Positions 34,629-46,861 of a stretch of 64,000 nucleotides of DNA are shown piece after piece; position 1 is the stretch's first letter, and every line of letters starts with the position of its first letter. The notes beneath the pieces are model-generated. The model was not told the DNA's origin. It saw only the letters and a program-made list of their open reading frames with translations, and did no database searches. The position numbers were made by a program, and so were the translations under genes. The stretch is taken from the NCBI GenBank assembly GCA_024500155.1, contig CM044862.1, forward strand, positions 48,432,001 to 48,496,000, in the 5' to 3' direction. This DNA is from Chenopodium formosanum (Eukaryota > Streptophyta > Magnoliopsida > Caryophyllales > Amaranthaceae).

Positions 34629-35819
34629 TTGCAGGGTAAAACTCTAGAGAAGGTGGCTACTCCAGATAAGAATAATAATGCTCTAAAGCCAATTATTAAA
34701 CTTCCTTTCCCCAATCGTCAATTGAAGACAAACTTGGATAAGCAGTTTGGTAAGTTTCTGGAGGTGGTAAAAGATTTGAAGGTAACAGTTCCCTTTACTG
34801 AATTGATCACACAAATCCCCTCGTATGCAAAATTTATGAAAGAAATATTGACGAGAAAAAGGTCTATTAGTGAGGTAGAGACAGTAGCTTTCACTGCAGA
34901 GTGTAGTGCCGTACTTCAAAATAAGTCTCCACCTAAATTAAAAGATCCGGGTAGTTTTTCTATCCCTTGTCATATTGGCAATCTCTTGATTGATAATGCA
35001 TTATGTGATTTGAGTGCTAGTGTTAGCGTCATGCCATTATCTGTGTGTTCTAAGTTGAATATGGGTAAATTAAAAGCTACCAATATAACTCTACAAATGG
35101 CCGACCATTCTTTCAAATACCCCTTAGGTGTTTTAGAGGATGTCCCCGTTAGAGTAGGTAAATTTTATATACTTGTAGATTTTGTTGTTCTTGATATGGC
35201 TGAGGATATGCAAACCCCAATTATTTTGGGTAGACCATTCCTTAACACTGCAGGAGCAGTCATAGATGTACAAAGCGGTAAGTTAACACTATCAGTAGGG
35301 GATGATAAAGTTGTTTTTAATCTGAATAATTCCCCTAAAAGCTCCATGACCGAGGAGAAATGTTTCAGTGTTAATATGGTTGTAAATTATTCTAACAAGC
35401 CCCAAGCTCTTGAAAAATATCCCTTGGAGGCAGTATCATGTGTTGCATCCTTTTTAGATGAGATAGACAAATGGCAGAAGGAAGTCGATGCAATAGAAAG
35501 AGCACTCTACAATGTTGGTCTTGGTTTCGAGGATGAACAAGTGGAACCGATCGAGCAAGTTGTGCGAATCGAGCCTACGGTAAGTGTTCCGTCAGATCGA
35601 GTTGCAAGAGTTGCATGCAAGGAAAATTTGAAGCAATCCTCAATCAAAGAAGGATCTTTAGTGCGTAGCATTGAAAATCCCCCATTCCAAGTCAAGGAGG
35701 ATCCACCAGATAAGGAGATTTGGCGTCCCACAAGGTACGTCAGGAAGCCGTATCGCAGCCTAAACACCGCTAGACCGGGTGAGAAACCACCCGATCAAGC
35801 GTTAGGCCAAGGGTCCTAG
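34629..35819 (+). CDS. Aspartic-protease region of the Athila-like element
   Basis: 396 residues open. The protease-like core lies at about residues 110-215: FSIPCHIGNLLIDNALCDLSASVSVMP carries the catalytic-type Asp in CDLSAS (usually DLGAS or DSGA), and TPIILGRPFLNTAGAVIDV is the conserved C-terminal half. The tail (WRPTRYVRKPYRSLN) is basic. In family members RT would follow; here the frame stops at 35819 and pol is absent. It is probably translated only if upstream gag is bypassed; expression is doubtful. Confidence 0.8.
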   Translation: MQGKTLEKVATPDKNNNALKPIIKLPFPNRQLKTNLDKQFGKFLEVVKDLKVTVPFTELITQIPSYAKFMKEILTRKRSISEVETVAFTAECSAVLQNKSPPKLKDPGSFSIPCHIGNLLIDNALCDLSASVSVMPLSVCSKLNMGKLKATNITLQMADHSFKYPLGVLEDVPVRVGKFYILVDFVVLDMAEDMQTPIILGRPFLNTAGAVIDVQSGKLTLSVGDDKVVFNLNNSPKSSMTEEKCFSVNMVVNYSNKPQALEKYPLEAVSCVASFLDEIDKWQKEVDAIERALYNVGLGFEDEQVEPIEQVVRIEPTVSVPSDRVARVACKENLKQSSIKEGSLVRSIENPPFQVKEDPPDKEIWRPTRYVRKPYRSLNTARPGEKPPDQALGQGS

Positions 35820-36044
35820 AAATTGTACTTGGTAAGAAGGTCGTGCGGGACCTAGATAAACCAGCGCTTTGCGGGAGGCAACCTGTATTTTTAATGCTTT
35901 TTTAGACTATTTTTTCTTTTCTTTTTCTTAGGAGAGGAGAGATGAGGGAATTTAATGAGTTTTATGAGTGTTTGTACAGGTTTGAAGGAAAAGAGTTAGC
36001 CAATTTTTGGAGAAAAGAAGAAAATTAATATTTCGCTGATTTAG

Positions 36045-36362
36045 TCTCGGGCCCGACCGGGCGAAGCTCGCCCGATCGGGCGCGAGAGCAAGGATCTAAA
36101 AATAAGAAATTTCGCCCGACTGGGCGAGTGGCGCCCGATCGGGTGCAAAACTTGACGTTTACGGACTTAATTGTCCGCCCGATCGGGCAAGCCTCGCCTG
36201 ACCGGGCGCGAGAAGGGCGAAAATTTTGACTTAAAAATCGCCCGACTGGGCGCGAGAGCTAGAGGGAAATCGGGTCTGTAGATTGCCTGACCGGGCGAGT
36301 GGCGCCCGACCGGGCGCGAGAACCAACTACGAAAACTTCCAGATCGCCCGACCGGGCGCAAG
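36045..36362. repeat. Array of GCCCGRYCGGGC palindromes in the Athila-like interior
   Basis: About eight to ten copies of GCCCGATCGGGC, GCCCGACCGGGC and close variants within 320 bp, usually paired as ...GGGCGA(A)G...TCGCCCG... and ending in GCGAGAG. The same motif fills the GC-rich block of both LTRs (31590-31742, 40140-40255). It lies between the protease region and the next ORF and contrasts sharply with the AT-rich surroundings. Confidence 0.85.
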
Positions 36363-36600
36363 CGGATCCGACATTCTTTTTCTTCTTTCTCTTCTTCTTT
36401 CTTCCTCCTTTTCTTCTTTCTCCATTACTTTCTCTCTCTAAAACTCAAATTCTCTCTACCTTCTCTCTAAGATTTCTCCTCCATTTCTTACCCAAATTCA
36501 AAACTCTTTACAAATTTGTGATCCTCTCTTCACCCTCTTCTCTTTCATATAAAAAATTTTCGGTTTTAATTAAATAAATTTTCAAACCCATTTCTTGAAC

Positions 36601-37794
36601 ATGGCATCAAAGAGGGCTAGGTCCATTTTTGGTAGGAGCTCCAGTTCGAGGGAGGAATACGACCCGGACTTGCAACTCCCGTATTGGCCGACGATCCGGA
36701 TTGTGAGCCGGGAACAAAAGGAACGGCTAGAGCATTTGGTCGGTCGTGAGGTAATTCCTTCTCGGTGGTTACACCGCCCTACCCTAGAATCATTTGGTTT
36801 GTATGATTTTGTTAAACGATTTTTGAATGACATTGGCATGAGAAAATTTGTTGACATGCACTATCCTACATATTGAGAACTTACCTATGAATTCTTGTCC
36901 ACTTTTCATGTTGTTAGTAGTAGAAATGGGCCAAATTTATTTTTCAGGTTAAACAATAGAAATATTAGTTTAACTTTTGTTGAATTTTGTAAAATTTTTG
37001 AATTAAATTCTTAATTATCTCACTAGTGGCATGCAGACTATAAAATGGGTGACTTATATTATGCTTTGACTGGTTTACCTGCCCCCGACCTTCAACATGC
37101 TAGTACCAAACCTATTCACCACCCTGTCCCAAAAATCTGGCAAACATTTGCGGGTTTGTGTTTTTTAGGTAGGGCCGAGCCTCATAACGCTCAAACTAAC
37201 GAACTAGCTGTCATAGGACATTATGTATACGGGTATGGGAAACTAAACATAGGTAGATTTATAGTTCACCATTTGAGTAGGCATGCCACAGCCAGCACCA
37301 CTTCTAAGTCCCCTATCCGTTTAAGTGGCCTTATCACTCGAATAGCGGTGAAAAAGGCCGGTTTTGTAGTAGACGGACCCCACCAGCTGACCAACTGTGG
37401 ACCAGATACCTACATGACTGCTAGGTATTTTGAGGATGTGGGTTGGGTTAGACCGGATAGCGAGCAGACACCTTTTTTGTGTATTCGGACTGGGAACGAG
37501 CAACCTTTGCCCATTTTTCCCCTACCCAGTCCAGACTTGACCACCTTTCCCCTAGGGCAACTTTCTTACACTTACGATGCTTTAGTTGCCAACGCTAGGA
37601 GGCAGGCGCCACCACCACTAGTTCCACCACCCCAGCCTCAGCCCGAGGTGGCTTTCTCTCCACCTCGTATGTCCCATTCCGTCCCTCATGTTGACTCTGA
37701 CCCAGTTTGGGATCTTCAGAGTATAGGTCAGGCCCTAGGACGTATCGAGCATTCACATACTGACCTTAGGAGGATGGTAGGATCCTTAGACTAG
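36601..37794 (+). pseudogene. Downstream Athila-type ORF (ATHILA ORF-like / putative plant transposon protein)
   Basis: The frame starts MASKRARSIFGRSSSS at 36601. TGA at 36874-36876 and further stops around 37010-37040 interrupt it. A second open stretch runs 37045-37794 with AGLCFLGRAEPHNAQTNE and a Pro-rich C-terminal part (PPPLVPPPQPQPE). The first part continues after the stop as ELTYEFLSTFHVV and SLTFVEFCKIFEL, which I recognise as the pattern of the ORF found after gag-pol in Athila-like elements. Its role in that lineage is not settled; an envelope-like role has been suggested for some members. It is broken here. Confidence 0.6.
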
Positions 37795-39762
37795 AGGTTA
37801 GGGGTACCTAGAGAGGAACCAGGGTAGAGCTCTCTACCCTATGTACAATGATTATGCTCGTCGGGGCAACATTCCCGACGACGCTATTCACCCTGACTGG
37901 TTTTAGCCTCCACCCCAGGGATACGATAGGGATCCCACTACCTGTGGTATTTACACTGACTATTCTTCTTTTTTTGGGTACGGGCAGGACATTCCTTTCG
38001 GGGGACCGGCGGGGGGGAGTTTTCACGCTGATTATTTTGGCGGTAGCTCTTCTGGTGCAGGTGGCGCAGGTGGCAGTGGAGGTGCGGGTTTCGGCTCGAT
38101 GGATGAGGATGATGAGGACTAGCTATGCTGGGCTAGTTTCCGAGCCAATGAGGACATTGTCTGATTCTGGCTTGGGGGAGATTTTGGTTTGGTATTTTTT
38201 CTTTTTCTCTTTTCTTTTATTTTTGGTGTGTTTTCTTAGGTTAGATTTCTTGCTTTCTAGGTTAGTTTTACTGCTTTCCTTATATATAAAAATACAAAAA
38301 AAATTGAAAAATAAAAAATCCAAAAATACGTTCCAATGAATTATAAATTATGCTTCCCTGTGCCCCTTACGTGAGAAAATTGTTTTGATTCTTGGTATTT
38401 GATGATAAATATTGTGGATTAGTTGATCATGATTTGATGTTTTATTGCCTTGAAACCTTTACATGCGTCAATTTTGTCCAACTACTTGTGAATATAGTGC
38501 TTGACTAGTTGATTTGGTAAGGAATGTGTGATAGTTCCATAGTTCCTGGTATGTCAATGAATTTGAGTATTGGTTTGCAACTATAAGTAATGTTTATATG
38601 ATTCATTATTATGTACATTGTGGAGGACGAAGGCATTTGTTCTTTTAGGTAGCCTCCAGATATTGTAGATACATTTGTTCCCTTCTTGCTACCCATGTTG
38701 TTGCCTTGACTTTTTGTTGTTTATTAGCCGCATTACAAGCCTATTTTGCCCCATTGGTTACTAGTCCCAAGCTTGGCTTGGGGGGAGCTATTAGTGAGTG
38801 AGGCGAGGGAGTTTGTAGTGTGCCTATTATTTGCACAATTTGGGTGGGATTTGAGAAGTTGTTTTGTTGTTAATCATGTTTATTTTTGATGAGTTTGAGA
38901 GTTATATTTTCTTGAAAAAATAAAGCATGATATTTTGAAAAAAAAGAGAAGTTCAAAGAAAAAAAGATATGAAAAAAACAAGTGAACTTCGAAAAGAAAA
39001 AAAATGTTCAAATGTTCTAGTTGGAGGTTGATCAAAAGAAAAAAATAAGAGCTTCATGGAAAAAAAATTCAAGTTTGAAAATAAGTTTGTTATTTCACTC
39101 TACTTCTTCATTATTATATCTTATGAGTGAAATTGTAAGAGTTGGGTTTATTTATTATGATCGGAGTATATTGGGTTTTTGTTGGAGTTGGTTATGTAGG
39201 AGATGTATGATCACTATTTATTTTGATCATGGGTTTTATTAGGATATGGCTCCTTTAAGCATAGCTTTTCTCTCACTTATTCCCAAATTTATCCTACCCT
39301 TTACCCTAGCCTTATATTACAAGCTTTAAAGACCTTCTGACCTTTGTGCATAGAATTGTATGAATGTGAAAGTGTTGTTTATCAATGCAAGTTATGATTT
39401 GGCATATTTCGAGTCGACTAGTAGGATTGAGCGTTCATTGTTTTATACACGCGAGAGTGTGAGTTGGGAGAGCATTGTTCACATAAAGGGGTTGGTTGGA
39501 GAGCGATCGAGTACATCTTTTACTCGCCACATAAATGAGAGTTGAGTGTGTGAGCACTAGTCTTGAATTCTATATGCTCTTGTGGTTTGCTCTATTTGAC
39601 AATTGTTAGAGAAGATTGGTAATTAGAGGGATTTGATTGGTTGATTTTGAAGCATGTTTATTTAATTTACCCTGGATCGTTCGTGCTTGATTTTTACTTT
39701 TGGGGTGAAGTATATTTATTGATTCATTGATGAGATCTTTGCTTAGGGACAAGCAAAGGTTT
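37795..39762. other. Non-coding 3' region of the Athila-like element with extra purine tracts
   Basis: No ORF of recognised kind. Besides the real polypurine tract at 39763-39774, near copies GGCTTGGGGGAG occur at 38169-38180 and 38775-38787. 38930-39070 is very A-rich with AAAGAAAAA runs. Confidence 0.6.
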
Positions 39763-39776
39763 GGCTTGGGGGAGTT

Positions 39777-41397
39777 TGATGTGTCTATTTTATATAGTAT
39801 TTTACCCCCGTCCCTTGGTCATAATTAGTAGTGTTTTTGGCTCTTTAGAGCCACTTTTATTACTAATTGGTGTTTTCTAGTGTTTTCGTAGATTTGGTTG
39901 ACTTTTGCAGGGATTTATGCTTTTATAGTATTTTTCCCGAGATATTTTGGAGCAATCACGAGCATTGGAGAAACATGACCAGAGTTTATAGCCCAGGGCC
40001 GGTTAGAGCCATCGAACCGGTGATTAAGGGTTTGGTATAGGTGATCGGGGCAATTGGACCGAATATTCAAGACCGGAAGAGGAAACCCAGATTGGCCCGA
40101 AGAATTGGAGCCCAATTGAAGTCCAAATAGTGGCCCAAATGAGCCGCCCGGCCAAAGAGGCTGGCGCCCGGTGACGCGCCCGGCCGGGCGTGAGATCAGT
40201 ATTAGGGACAAAAAGGCGCGCCCGATCGGGCGGTGCCTCGCCCGATCGAGCGCGTGTATTTATTAGTAGACGATTAACGTTGTTTTAATTTGTTTTAGTT
40301 TAGGATTTTGTACGGAGTATAAATATTCTTCCGTAATACGATTTTAGTATCTCTTCTTCTCCTTTTACTCTTTCTTTTACTCTCTTAATTATTCTCTTAG
40401 AATCCTTTCTCTCAACTTTTGTTCTTAATTCTTCCATTAATTCCATATTACTTTTTGGTAACAATTTCTTCCCTTTAATTTCAGTTATTTTATTTACTCC
40501 CTTGATTATGCTTTTATTTATTTATTTGATTAGTTTAGTCATGATGATTTGTGAGTAGTTTAATTTCTAGGGTTTATGGGGATCTAATAAATAATATGAA
40601 GGGGTAATTTATTGTTGTTGATTATCAATGCTAGATTAATTTCCTATTGATTGATTTAATGCTCTGTGACTAGATTAGGCCTATCTTTTATGCATGAGTT
40701 TGACAATATTGATTCAAGATTCGAGAGATGAGAATTGATGTTTAGGTCTAGTTTCAATAGACAGGTTAATTTATAAATGGTTAAGTCGAGATTCGAGAGA
40801 TGAGATTTAATACCGGTAAATTAATTGTGTGATTGTAATACGTAGCGAAAGCCCTTTACAATCTGGTTAATTGATGCATTGATGATTGACTATTATTGAT
40901 TATTGGTATTGCATGATAATTTCTTATTGAATTGTTTTAATGTTTTACAATTGCGGCTTGTAAAAGTATAGCAATATTAAATTGATGAATTGAGTAGATG
41001 TTAATTTGATATTAAAGGCTATTTTCAATAAGAACTTAGATCTAGTAAATTGCGAGAGCCTGTTAGATCATATTGATTAATAAATTGCGAGAGCCTGTTA
41101 ATCATGTTATTTATGCAATGTCAATGATTGATTACTATGTTTTACCCTGGAGTATTATTTATTGGTGAACCTATGCCCTAGATCCTTTCATATATTGTTT
41201 TCTTCCTATTCTCAACCTTAGTAGTTTAGTTTCTTATTCAAATATAAATATTTGTTACTTAGATAATTTAGATTATAATAATTAATTAGGAGTAAAAAGA
41301 CTTGTTTCCCTGTGGAGATCGACCCTACTTCCCTATCTACTTTAGTTAGAGGACTTATGAATTATTTTTGATTAGGGGATACGACTTTACCCTGTCA
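39777..41397 (+). repeat. 3' LTR of the Athila-like element
   Basis: 1621 bp, co-linear with 31218-32884, with scattered single-base differences and one fewer copy of the GCCCGG repeat block. It is preceded by the purine tract and followed by ATACC, the target-duplication partner. Confidence 0.92.
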
Positions 41398-41901
41398 ATA
41401 CCCTTATCCCTGAACACCAGTCATGGTTCCAGGCCTATTGGAGTTGACGATCTCATGGATCGTGAAGGGGTGTAACCTTCACCCTATGAACGGTTTACAA
41501 GTTTCTAAAACTTGTTGGCGACTCTTTTGCTCTAGCTTCCTTCCCTTTGGACGCCACCATACTTAAGTGTATGATCACAGTGGGGTTCAAGTTTGGGATA
41601 ATGCTTGAAATATTCCCTACAATTTTTGGCGACTCCAGTGGGGAGGATTTCTATTCTAATTCCTAAAATTTATTTTGGGAATGATTTAGAATGAGTGGAT
41701 GAAACTCGAAAAATTCTAAGTATTTCATGTGCGTAATTTTGATTGACATTATTGGCATAAGCATAAAAAAGGTTCTCATTGGAAAGAACATCCGTAATGA
41801 GTAAAAAACATAGGATTTTTACACGTAGGAAATTTGAGAAATATCTTTCACAACTGGAATCGAAATAATACGAAAACTAGAAAATTTTCCTGCCCCCCCC
41901 C

Positions 41902-43335
41902 TTTGAAGCTAAGAAAGGGTTAAGACAAGGTGATCCTATGTCTCCCTTTCTCTTTGCTATTGGTATGGAATACCTCTCCAGATGCCTTGATGAGCTTAGG
42001 TTGTCTCATGACTTTAACTTTCACCCTAGATGTGAAAAGTTAAACCTAACTCACATGATGTTTGCTGATGACTTATTGATGTTTTCTCGAGCTGATAGTG
42101 TTTCTGTTAAGCTTCTCTTCCAAGCCTTTTCGAAATTCTCGGGTGCCTCTGGGCTTTCTGCTAATCTTGATAAAAGTGAAGTCTACTTTGGAGGAGTCTC
42201 TGTTGATGTTCAGAATGAGTTGAGGGAGCTTCTTGGTGTTTCTCAAGGCTCCATTCCTTTTAGGTATCTTGGGGTCCCTCTCTCTTCAAAGAAGCTTACT
42301 ATTGCTCAATGTAGGCCTTTGGTGGAGAGAGTCACTGCTAGAATTCAAGGGTGGATGGCTAAACACCTGTCCTTTGCTGGGAGGCTTCAATTGGCAAAGA
42401 GTGTGTTGTTTGGTATCTAGACTTATTGGGCTCAAATTTTTATTCTTCCGAAGAAAATTCTAAAAGAGATTGAGGCTAGGTTCAGATGCTTTCTTTGGAC
42501 TGGATCCTCTGCTCCTGCTAAGAAGTCTTTGGTTGCTTGGAATAATGTCTGTCTTCCTAAAGTTTGTGGTGGCTGGAATCTGCTTTCTCTTCCTGAGTGG
42601 AATAAAGCAGCTGTCACTAAGTTACTATGGGATATTGCTCACAAGGCTGATAATCTTTGGGTTAAGTGGGTTCATATATACTATTTCAAGCACAAAGATT
42701 GTTGGACCACTCCTACCCCTGCTAGATGCTCCTGGTTCTTGAAGAAGATTTTGAGTTGTAGAGATATTGTGAATGATCAAGGGGGATGGGATGGTTTTGT
42801 TTAGGGCAACAAGATGAAAATCAAGAAGCTTTATGCTGCTATTAGGCCTCAAGTGCCTAAAGTTCCTTGGAAGAGAGTTACTTGCCATAACTTAGCAACT
42901 CCCAAGAGTGTTTTCATATTGAGGCTAGCTTTATGGAATAGGCTTGTCACTAAGGATAGGTTGCTTCAATGGCACATCTCTTGTGATCCAAAGTGTTTCC
43001 TTTGTCTGAATGGCAATGAAAGTGTTCAACATCTTTTCTTTGATTGTGATTTCTCTAGGAAGGTTTGGAGTAAGGTTTTGGGGATCTTACGTGTTTCCAA
43101 GCCTGTTCAGCAGTTTAGTGATGAGATTGATTGGATGAAGAAAATCTGCAGAAGTTCCAGATTGAAGAATAAAGTGATCCAGGTGGCCTTCACTGAAACG
43201 GTTTATGGTATTTGGATTCAAAGGAATGCAGTTCTCTTTACTGGTTGTTGCAAATCAGTTGATGCCCTTGTTCGGGATATTGTCTTTCACTCAGTTTGTA
43301 GAATCCCGGCGGGAAGCAAATATTTGATCGTTTAG
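41902..43335 (+). pseudogene. LINE reverse transcriptase, C-terminal part
   Basis: One frame with two in-frame TAG stops (42418-42420, 42802-42804). It opens with GLRQGDPMSPFLF, then the catalytic FADDLL (near 42060), RYLGVPLSSKK and the thumb region. After the second stop come KSVFILRLALWNRLVTKDRL and the zf-RVT motif CFLCLNGNESVQHLFFDC. RT copies LINE RNA at the target site. The endonuclease and the N-terminal half of RT were never copied into this insertion. Confidence 0.88.
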
Positions 43336-43429
43336 GGCTTGTCTCGGGCTCTTTGTGTTTATGTTCTGGTTTCCTTGGGTTGGGTTCTGATACTGGGTTT
43401 CCCGTCGTTTCTTTTTGTATTGGTTTCCT

Positions 43430-43925
43430 TTTCTGCAGGCTGTTTCTAGTTGCTGTCTGCTGGTAGCTCTGCTGGTTTTGTGTTGTTGTGCTCTGTTGTG
43501 CTGCTGTGTTGCTGCTGCCTGCTTTTTGTGCTGCTGCACTGCTGGTGTGTTACTGCTATTGTTGCTGCAGTCTGTTTGCTGGTTTTGTTGTGGTTTGGTT
43601 GCTGCTGCACTGCTGTATGCTGTTGCTGATCTGCTGGTCTTCTGCTGCTGCCTGTCTGGTGCTGTGCCTGCTGTCTGCTGCAGTCTGCTGATGGTGTTGC
43701 TATGTTGCTGTTGCTGTGCCTGCTGCTTGCTGTTGCTGCTGGTCTGTAGTGCCAGCTGTTGTTATGGTTTTTTGCTCCTGCTGCGCTGCTGTTCTGCTGT
43801 CTATGCTGCTGGTCTGCTCTCATGATGCTGCTGCTGCTCCTTTCTCTGCCTTGTTGTGCTTGTGCTGGTCTGATGAGCTGCTGCTTGCTGGCTATGCTTG
43901 TTGTTGCTGCTGAGTAGCTGTTTTT
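43430..43925. repeat. GCTGTTGCTGCTG-rich tract in the LINE 3' region
   Basis: About 500 bp of imperfect GCTG / TTGCTG / CTGCTG units, giving long artefactual Cys-Leu or Gln-Asn frames on either strand. It lies between the end of the RT frame and the LINE 3' UTR, so it seems to be part of the LINE. Confidence 0.8.
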
Positions 43926-44384
43926 GTCGGTCTGTGCACCTCTATATGCTGTCCTTTGCTCTTTGCCCTGCTGTCTACTGTTTGGTGCAAGCCTTATTGC
44001 TCTTTTTATTGCCTAATTTTGTTTTATTGGTGTTTTGGTCAGTTTGCAGGCTTGTCTGCTTCTGATTGTTGTTTTGTTGGCTTTTAGGTGTGTGGTTTTG
44101 TTGTTTTCTGGTTTTTTTTGTTGTATGGTTCTGGTTTCCGGAACCCTTCCTAGAAGGTGGCCGGAAATCTGAGTCTAGTTGTTTTAGGCCCTTCCTAGAA
44201 CCCTTCCTAGAAAGTGGCTAGGTTTGGGTCTAGAACTGGTTGTGGGGTTGACCTGTTGTTTTCAGGTCTTTTGGTGTTCTGGTGGTAGTTATAACTTAGC
44301 TTTTGTAAGTTGTAACTTTCTTTCTTTCGTAATAAAATCTTTTTTTCCAAAAAAAAAAAAATAAAAAAAAAAAACTAGAAAATT

Positions 44385-45745
44385 CTAAGAACACAGAAAG
44401 CTGCTGAGGCATGTAGGAGCTGGCGTCTAGAAAACAGAGCCTTTCGCCAATGATTTGGCTCTGTCGCCTGGCAACAAAATTATCGTCTGGAGATAGGTCT
44501 ATATCCTGGCGACAGTCTCTGTTGTCTGGCGCCAAGTTCTTCCAATACCGAGCCAGAACTCTTCCTTCTTGTTTTGACAGGTTCTAGCACTGTTGGATCG
44601 ATTCTACTTCCTGATTGAGTTTTTCTCTCTTTTTTGAAACCCATATGTGTTCTACATATGGACATAACCCTCTGTGAATTCATGCTCCATCTACCAAATC
44701 AAACGCTCCTGGGAACGAAGGGTACATCTGAGATCGTTGAATTCACCAAACCATGGAAGCGAGTTTAACTCGGGGGTCCCATCCACACGCGTCAACCCTT
44801 CCAAAGGTAAGGCTTCCGCGTGGTGCATTCACACTTATAACCATGGACCCTCTTTAATTAACCTATATCCTAAACTTTAGAGAACTAGAGCCATGGTTAG
44901 GTTGCAAACTCATTGCATCATATTGTGACTACTTGACAATTTGTGCATTCTTTGCTTGTGCATAACCTATGTGTGTTTACACAAACCGCTTGTTTGACTT
45001 GTGATTGAGTCTAAATAAATTAATTAATGACTACAGGACTTTGCTTAATTAATTAATTAATTAATTTGAGTAATTAAAGTCTAATAAATCAATCAAACTG
45101 ACTTAGTACCACTATATGCATATCCCTTTAAAGTAAAAATACCGGAAACAGTCTCAGATTAGTGTTCCAGCAATGTCGCAGAGGTTTGAGCTGTGGCGCC
45201 AAACACTGCTATGCAACGCCTGGCGACGACCCTATCGTCTGGCGCTGCACTTTAGTGTGCGACGACAATTCTGTTGCTTTGGCGACAATCTATTTTATTA
45301 CTCGAGTCATCTTGACGAGTCTAATTAAGCAGTTTTTTTTAGTTAGTTTGATCAGTTTGTTAATGGCAGTAGCCATATTTAGTCCTTAATTAAGTCTAAG
45401 CAATTAGTTCCATGGTCATACATAAGAGTCAAAGCATGTCACTTGCACTGACTAATAAAGCACACACTAATATGTATGTACATCATGACCATATCTTAGG
45501 TTCATGCATGAGTCGTTTTCCGTCATCCGAGTGGGGGGGGGGTCAAATCTATTCCCATTCTCTTCCACGTCCTCCATGTTGAAAAGAGCTTGAGTCAAAA
45601 TAAATAATATAAAAAACTTATCCCTATTTTCCCTTTCCACAGTACTTGGTTAAGGAGAGAAGGGCGATTAATCAAGGACAACACTTTCGTTCGAATTCAA
45701 CTTTTTGATAAACCATTCAGTTGGAAAAGAAAAGCTAAGAAGATA
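44385..45745. other. Leader of the outer LTR element
   Basis: No ORF of substance. Two clusters of CGCCTGGCG / CGTCTGGCG-type repeats (44420-44540 and 45170-45290) resemble those in this element's LTRs. TTAATTAATTAA runs occur at about 45015-45065. Confidence 0.6.
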
Positions 45746-46861
45746 ATGGCAAGTCAAGAAGAATTCAATGAGCTTAAGAAGCAAATGGCTAGCATGACTA
45801 AGGTGTTGAAGGCTTTAACCCTTCAAATCAATGACCCTGTGAAACAACAACAAATGGGGCTCATGCAAGAAAGCTTGAGCAAAATATCCAATGACTATAT
45901 ATTTCAAGGCATTAGCTCGAAAGGGGTCTCGGTGGACAAGGATCTTCTTCCTCAGAAGTTCAATGCCAATGACATCCCTAGGTTCAAGACAACAGATGAT
46001 CCTTACTTCCACTTAAGAGAATTCGAGACCATAATGAACATTAAGGGGATTGATAGGAAAGTCTTTCATTCCTTGTTTTCTTTATCTCTTAAAACCGTTT
46101 ATCAATAATGGTTCTTTTCCCTTGACAAAGAGAAAACCTCTACTTGGGATGCCATTGTAAACACTTTCATTGATAAATAAGTGTGATATTCAAGTCAAAA
46201 CCGACTATAGACAACTTGACATCTTGAGACAAAAAGAGAATGAAGGCTTTACTTCTTTCTTTAACAAGTGGAAGGAAACTTCCGCCAATATGATAGAAGT
46301 CCCTACTGAAAAAGAATCTGTGAGGATGTTCATCAAAAATTTACAAGAAAAGTATTCAAAGCACTTAAAATATCAACACAACTTGAATACTTTCAAGGCT
46401 ATCTATGACATAGGCATCGAGATCGAAGATGACCTCGCAAAGCAAAAAGCTACTAATAATAGTAACCACAGTGGCTGGAAAGGAAAGAAGAACGACAATC
46501 CTTCTTCTTCCGAAAACGCCCACTCTAGTAACAATGTTAGTACCTTTAATCTTAGTGAAGTCTTAGCCATGGATAACCAAGGATCTAAGAAGCAACTAAG
46601 GAAAGACTTCACCCCCATTGGGATGAGCTATGATGTTGCCTTTGATTGACTCCATACTAAGGGAATCATTACTTCCATTGGACCTATTTTAGGTCCCGCA
46701 CCTGAAAAGAGATTGCCTAGTTGGAATCTAGATGCACATTGCAAGTACCATCAAGGTAGGGGTCATACTACTAAGAGATACTGGAAGCTAAAGGACGCAA
46801 TCCAATATTTGATCGACAATAACAAGCTTCCTATACCTCCAATTGGAAAGAAGACCGAGTG
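45746..46861 (+). pseudogene. gag of the outer LTR element, broken
   Basis: It starts MASQEEFNELKKQMASMTKVLK (coiled-coil N-terminus) at 45746. TAA ends the first open part at 46108; a frameshift before 46170 moves to the next frame (YRQLDILRQKENEGFTSFFNKW, a conserved plant Ty3/Gypsy capsid stretch). TGA at 46647-46649 is followed in frame by WNLDAHCKYHQGRGHTTKRYW, a degenerate CX2-type zinc motif in which the last Cys is Tyr. It ends at 46861. No protease or RT follows. The gag is dead. Confidence 0.82.

Larger units (their letters stand above)
31218..41397 (+). mobile_element. Athila-like Ty3/Gypsy element, non-autonomous, inserted in the outer 5' LTR
   Basis: LTRs are 31218-32884 and 39777-41397, both starting TGATGTGTCTA and ending CCCTGTCA. 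The 5-bp flanks GTACC (31213-31217) and ATACC (41398-41402) are a target duplication with one change. The primer site TTTGGCGCTGTTGCCGGGGA at 32889 is the type seen in Athila elements, and the purine tract GGCTTGGGGGAG at 39763-39774 precedes the 3' LTR. The interior holds gag, an aspartic protease and a downstream ORF of Athila type, but no RT, RNase H or integrase. The two LTRs differ by scattered substitutions and a 46-bp copy-number difference in their GC-rich block. Confidence 0.9.
41888..44370 (+). mobile_element. 5'-truncated L1-type LINE inserted in the outer element's leader
   Basis: It is flanked by the direct repeat AAAACTAGAAAATT (about 41873-41886 and 44371-44384), with an A-rich tail (44349-44370) at the right. 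It begins within the RT domain after a C-run, as 5'-truncated LINEs do. The interior encodes the RT C-terminal half and a zf-RVT region, and then a GCTG-rich stretch and 3' UTR. Confidence 0.88.

Noticed and set aside
36299..38339. Overlapping ORFs 36299-36577, 37808-38026 and 37848-38339
   Set aside because: They run through palindrome arrays or other frames of the Athila-type ORF, without recognised features.
43415..43913. Cys/Leu-rich plus-strand and Gln/Asn-rich minus-strand ORFs
   Set aside because: They are translations of the GCTG-rich repeat tract in the LINE.
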